Assembly (NCBI GenBank): GCA_004151065.3
Contig: NWUY0300011275.1
Location: forward strand, 7,869 to 18,211
From: Larix sibirica
Taxonomy: Eukaryota > Streptophyta > Pinopsida > Pinales > Pinaceae
Direction: 5' to 3'
Length of the DNA stretch: 10,343 nt
Below, one piece after another: positions 7,769 through 10,343 of this stretch. The position numbers and the translations under genes are program-made. The first letter of the stretch is position 1. Each line of letters starts with the position of its first letter. The notes under the pieces were generated by a model. That model had not been told where the DNA came from. It was given only the letters and a program-made list of their open reading frames with translations, and did no database searches.

Positions 7769-8091
7769 GAAACAATGCACTTGCAACGAACCAGATCTGG
7801 ACTAGTCCAAGATATAGGAGTCCAATGTTTTTAAGAAAACACTTTACTCGCAAAGACTAGATTCAAATGAGCCTGAGAGTTTGGGGATCTGTGTTTTTAG
7901 AGAAACACCTCTCTTGCAAAGGACAATATTTATATGAGTTCAAAATATGGGATTCTAGGTTTCCTTAGAAACAATCCACTTCCAAATGATAGGACTCGAA
8001 TGAGTTTAAAATAGGGGAGTTCAGGTTTTCTAGGAAACAACTTGATCACAAGAGGGTCGGATCTGGAAATCTGGGAGTTTGGGTTTTCTAA
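7769..8091 (+). repeat. Tandem array of five ~66-bp units
   Basis: Unit starts can be read at 7769, 7835, 7902, 7968 and 8034. They give lengths of 66, 67, 66, 66 and about 58 bp. Each begins GAAACA or GAAAAC, then has a CACTTGCAA-like stretch. A GAATGAGTTTAAAATA-like middle follows in units 2-4, then a GGGAGTTCAGG-like part and a TTTTCTAG or TTTTTAA end. Copies are diverged; units 3 and 4 look most alike. No open frame crosses the array and the period is divisible by three only in part, so protein repeats are unlikely. It is a degenerate minisatellite, possibly inside an LTR or other noncoding part of a retroelement. Confidence 0.75.
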
Positions 8092-8475
8092 AAAAAAAAT
8101 CAGTCATGATGGACTATACCATAGGTGCAACGTCATGCATTTGATGCCACACCAATATGTTTCCCCAATCTAGAGTTCGGATATACGGGCTTTTCCAATG
8201 AAGGCTTTGACTTGAAGGGTTCGTCTGGATGCCACGTCACACGACCTTTTCTCGATGTGGACCATAGATCTGGATATGTGTTGATTGTTGGATCTTGCAC
8301 TCTACTTCTGTTGATGAGGTGCTTAATTTATGCAGGAAAATTCCTCTAGTAGTGACATGGGGCCCTTCACACTACCAATATGTTTTCCTCCCCATTCTTA
8401 ATAGTGAACCTGATATTTTGTCAATTTTTAATAAGCTAAAACTGAAGCCATTGTTCCTAAGATCCAAATTCATAT
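8092..8475. other. Stretch with two overlapping short frames, no identified gene
   Basis: Plus-strand frames at 8125-8349 and 8295-8504 overlap in different phases. The first translates to a mixed sequence (RHAFDATPICFPNLEFGYTG and on) that I cannot match to any family. No start context, splice signals or repeat structure supports a gene. It could be degraded retroelement sequence following the tandem array. Confidence 0.3.
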
Positions 8476-8949
8476 CACTACTACAATACCATGCTATAGC
8501 ATGATCACCCAATGCATTTTTTGGATGATGCAAAACATGTTGCTAAAGGGGGCATCATTATTTGAGTCGACTTTTTGTTATCATTTTCGATGTGCACTTG
8601 ATAAGACGTTGTCTTAGCAATGAATAATACAACATAAAAAGATTTATTGTGTTGTGTTTCATATTATTGCTAAAAAATACTAGAGTATCTTTTGCATCGA
8701 TTTTGCATTAGAAGCATGTACACTACATTGTATTAGAGTTGGACTGTATCGATATGTTCATTGATATTTTATATGAGGCATTGTACTAGCATCTAAATGA
8801 GGAACTTTCTTGTCATTTTTCATCTTATTGGAATTGATTTACATCACTCTTACACTGTGTTAGCATCACGTATGCATTGTTATTATTTGGTTTTGTGTCA
8901 TGTTAGTGTTGTATTGCATCAATCATTGGTCATGTTAGCATTGTAGTAG
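8476..8949. mobile_element. Possible small CACTA-like DNA element, decayed
   Basis: The left end reads CACTACTACAATACC. The right end reads ATTGTAGTAG at 8940-8949, inverted and identical over ten bases to CTACTACAAT at 8480-8489 or nearby. GTTGCTAAAGG (8539-8549), CTTAGCAATG (about 8613-8622) and ATTGCTAAAA (about 8667-8676) lie between them in both orientations, like the subterminal TTGCTAA/TTAGCAA repeats of plant CACTA (En/Spm) elements. There is no transposase frame. Against the call: the right end lacks the final TG of CACTA and reads ATAC instead, and no 3-bp duplication is clear. A short nonautonomous element or chance remains possible. Confidence 0.33.
8491..8502. repeat. 12-bp perfect palindrome with adjacent hairpin arms
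   Basis: ATGCTATAGCAT is perfectly self-complementary. Just after it, GATGATGC (8524-8531) and GCATCAT (8552-8558) form an inverted pair around a loop of about 20 bases. Both lie in the first 85 bp of the candidate CACTA-like element, where subterminal inverted motifs are expected. Confidence 0.5.
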
Positions 8950-9248
8950 ATACATTTTGCAACAAATTAACATCAAACTTTTTCAGTACAAAAAAGCGTA
9001 CTTTTGTTATTCAAAATAGAATAAAAAAGTACATAATATGATCAGTAACAGTCTTATCTAATTATTGTCAAGTACAAATATGTTCAAACAAAACAAGATA
9101 CCAACCATTGAATCTAAAAAAACCTCCATTCCAGATATAAGACTAATCCCATCCTGAAAATACTAAATGCAAAAAGCATATGTCCTATAGCATACTACAA
9201 ACCAAAAAAGTATGTAGAGCCCATATCAAATTTGGTATTTTCTAAAAA
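8950..9248 (-). other. Probable 3' UTR of the second LINE
   Basis: This A-rich plus-strand stretch follows the RNase H stop of the minus-strand LINE and has no gene. On the minus strand it shows T-rich runs and ends in AATAACAAAAGTACGC then TTTTTTGTACTGAAAAAG near 8980. That could be the element's 3' end with a very short A tail. GTAC-bounded repeats (8986-9032) make the exact end uncertain, and I found no target-site duplication. Confidence 0.4.
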
Positions 9249-10135
9249 CTATTCCCAATATAGAACCCCTTCATCTCCTTCCAAAGCAAACTTGGATAAT
9301 TCATCATCCATTTGATTATGTTCCCTGAATATATTTTCAAAAGATATATATGTAAAATAACCCAAAATATCTTGAATTTGGCTGCACCAGTGAAGTAATG
9401 AGACCACCTTTAGTTGATAGTCACCCTTTTCCCATTTAATAGTAACTCTTGAATCACCAAAACCTGTAAGAGTGACTATGCCAAACAATGAAACCATCTT
9501 ACATAGACACCATAAAGCAAGTAGCTATGATTTCATATTTGTTCATGTGCCACAGTGAAGTCTCAACGTAAACTTGTGTGAATCATTAAGAAAAAGTACA
9601 ACACCTGTTGCACAATAGCCATCTTTTGTCGCACCATCAAAATATACAATCACACCTTTGAAATGTTGAATTTCTTTTAGACTTCTTGACTTGTCCACAT
9701 TGACTGCCTTAATATTGTACTCTTTGATCAGTTTCATAATACGCATAGTAATACTATCAAAATATTGTAATTTATTTTCAAGTAATAGAACATTCCTGGT
9801 ATTCCAAATTTTCCAAGAGATGATTGCAGGAAGAGTGTAGTAATTCCTGCAACAGTTATACCAGAGATAACAACATTGATCAAATTTTTTACCACCCCGG
9901 TATTTTACAATTTTAACTGAATGACAAACACAACCCCAAATATTTAATGTAAAATGGCATCTAACAAAAAGATGTTCAAGAGATTCAAAATTAGTTTTGC
10001 AAAGTGGATAGAGATTTGGCCCACACCAACCCCTCTTCGAAAGAGTATCCCAGGTTTTCACTGAGTTTTGTAGTGCAAGCCACATGAAGCATTTTATTTT
10101 CAATAGAATGTTCCATTTCCATAATGGGTGTCAAA
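9249..10135 (-). pseudogene. Second LINE ORF2 fragment: zf-RVT and RNase H
   Basis: One minus-strand frame runs from about 10135 to a stop at 9249. A TGA lies near 10126. LWKWNILLKIKCFMWLALQ then opens the zinc-binding segment. The ligands follow as YPLC then EHLFVRC: the first Cys of the usual CPLC is Tyr. RNase H starts at IVYFDGATKDGYCATG (Asp codon 9636-9638). It passes a TGA at 9543-9545 and a TAG at 9525-9527, which sits exactly where the catalytic Glu is expected (after TNMKS, before LLALW). GFGDSRVTIKWEKG and FENIFREHNQMDDELSK follow, so the other Asp residues remain. Unlike the first LINE, no frameshift is seen over this stretch. It appears to belong to a related but distinct plant LINE lineage. 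It is 5'-truncated and inactive. Confidence 0.82.
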
Positions 10136-10343
10136 ATTGTGAATTAATTATTATTAATGATTTATTTATTTTGATTAACTTAAATTGTATGGATTATTTA
10201 AATATTTTTATTTATTTATTATTATTATTAATTAATTAAAATAATAATTATAATAATAATATTATTATTAATATTAATAATAATTAAATAATAATAATAA
10301 TAATATTAAATAATAATATTTACTTAAAAGACATACCCCTCCA
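10136..10343. repeat. TTA/TAA-rich simple sequence
   Basis: Nearly pure A+T sequence with runs of TTATTATTATTATTA and AATAATAATAATAATA in both orientations, so much of it is self-complementary. It begins where recognisable LINE codons stop. It could be the pre-insertion target or a microsatellite grown beside it. No gene or promoter can be claimed. Confidence 0.7.

Noticed and set aside
7769-8091. CRISPR array, because of regular repeats
   Set aside because: The units are adjacent, diverged and about 66 bp long, with no constant short repeat alternating with unique spacers, and the setting is plant retroelement DNA.
8125-8504. Overlapping plus-strand frames as a small secreted or membrane protein gene
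   Set aside because: They overlap in different phases and have no homology I can recognise, no start context and no splice structure.

Overview
The window looks like nuclear DNA from a plant. It is A+T-rich and has no operon-like packing. It is filled with decayed retroelements: two 5'-truncated LINEs whose ORF2 ends in a plant-type zinc-binding (zf-RVT) segment plus an RNase H domain, and a Ty3/gypsy-like fragment. A large, repeat-rich genome such as a gymnosperm is plausible, but that is inference. No intact protein-coding gene is visible, and most short open frames are shadows of eroded transposon genes.

Layout. Positions 1-663 are A+T-rich with nothing I can name. Positions 664-1346 and 3682-3782 hold four exon-like segments on the minus strand. 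They have good acceptors and mutually consistent phases, which suggests the 3' part of a spliced host gene of unknown family. An old LINE (about 1433-3647, minus strand) sits between them, inside what would have been an intron of roughly 107 nt. It has a poly(A) tail at 1434-1443, an AATAAA at 1470-1475, and a degenerate 17-bp target-site duplication (1416-1432 and 3648-3664; 14 of 17 bases match). Positions 3783-4924 are A+T-rich and unassigned. Positions 4925-6395 are a minus-strand Ty3/gypsy remnant: primer-binding site, gag, zinc knuckle and protease start, with reverse transcriptase and integrase missing. Its LTR begins at 6396 and runs right to an unclear edge. Positions 7769-8091 are five tandem copies of a unit of about 66 bp. 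Positions 8476-8949 may be a small CACTA-like element. Positions about 9249-10135 are a second minus-strand LINE fragment (zinc-binding segment plus RNase H). Positions about 10135-10343 are TTA/TAA-rich simple sequence.

How the parts relate: nothing here forms a working pathway. The history that can be read is a gene end (or relic) that took a LINE into an intron, flanked by other elements that all decayed mainly through small indels and changes of the C-to-T/G-to-A type. I found no CRISPR array, tRNA, rRNA or convincing new system. The items most worth a second look are the unidentified spliced gene with its LINE-interrupted intron and the 66-bp tandem array.
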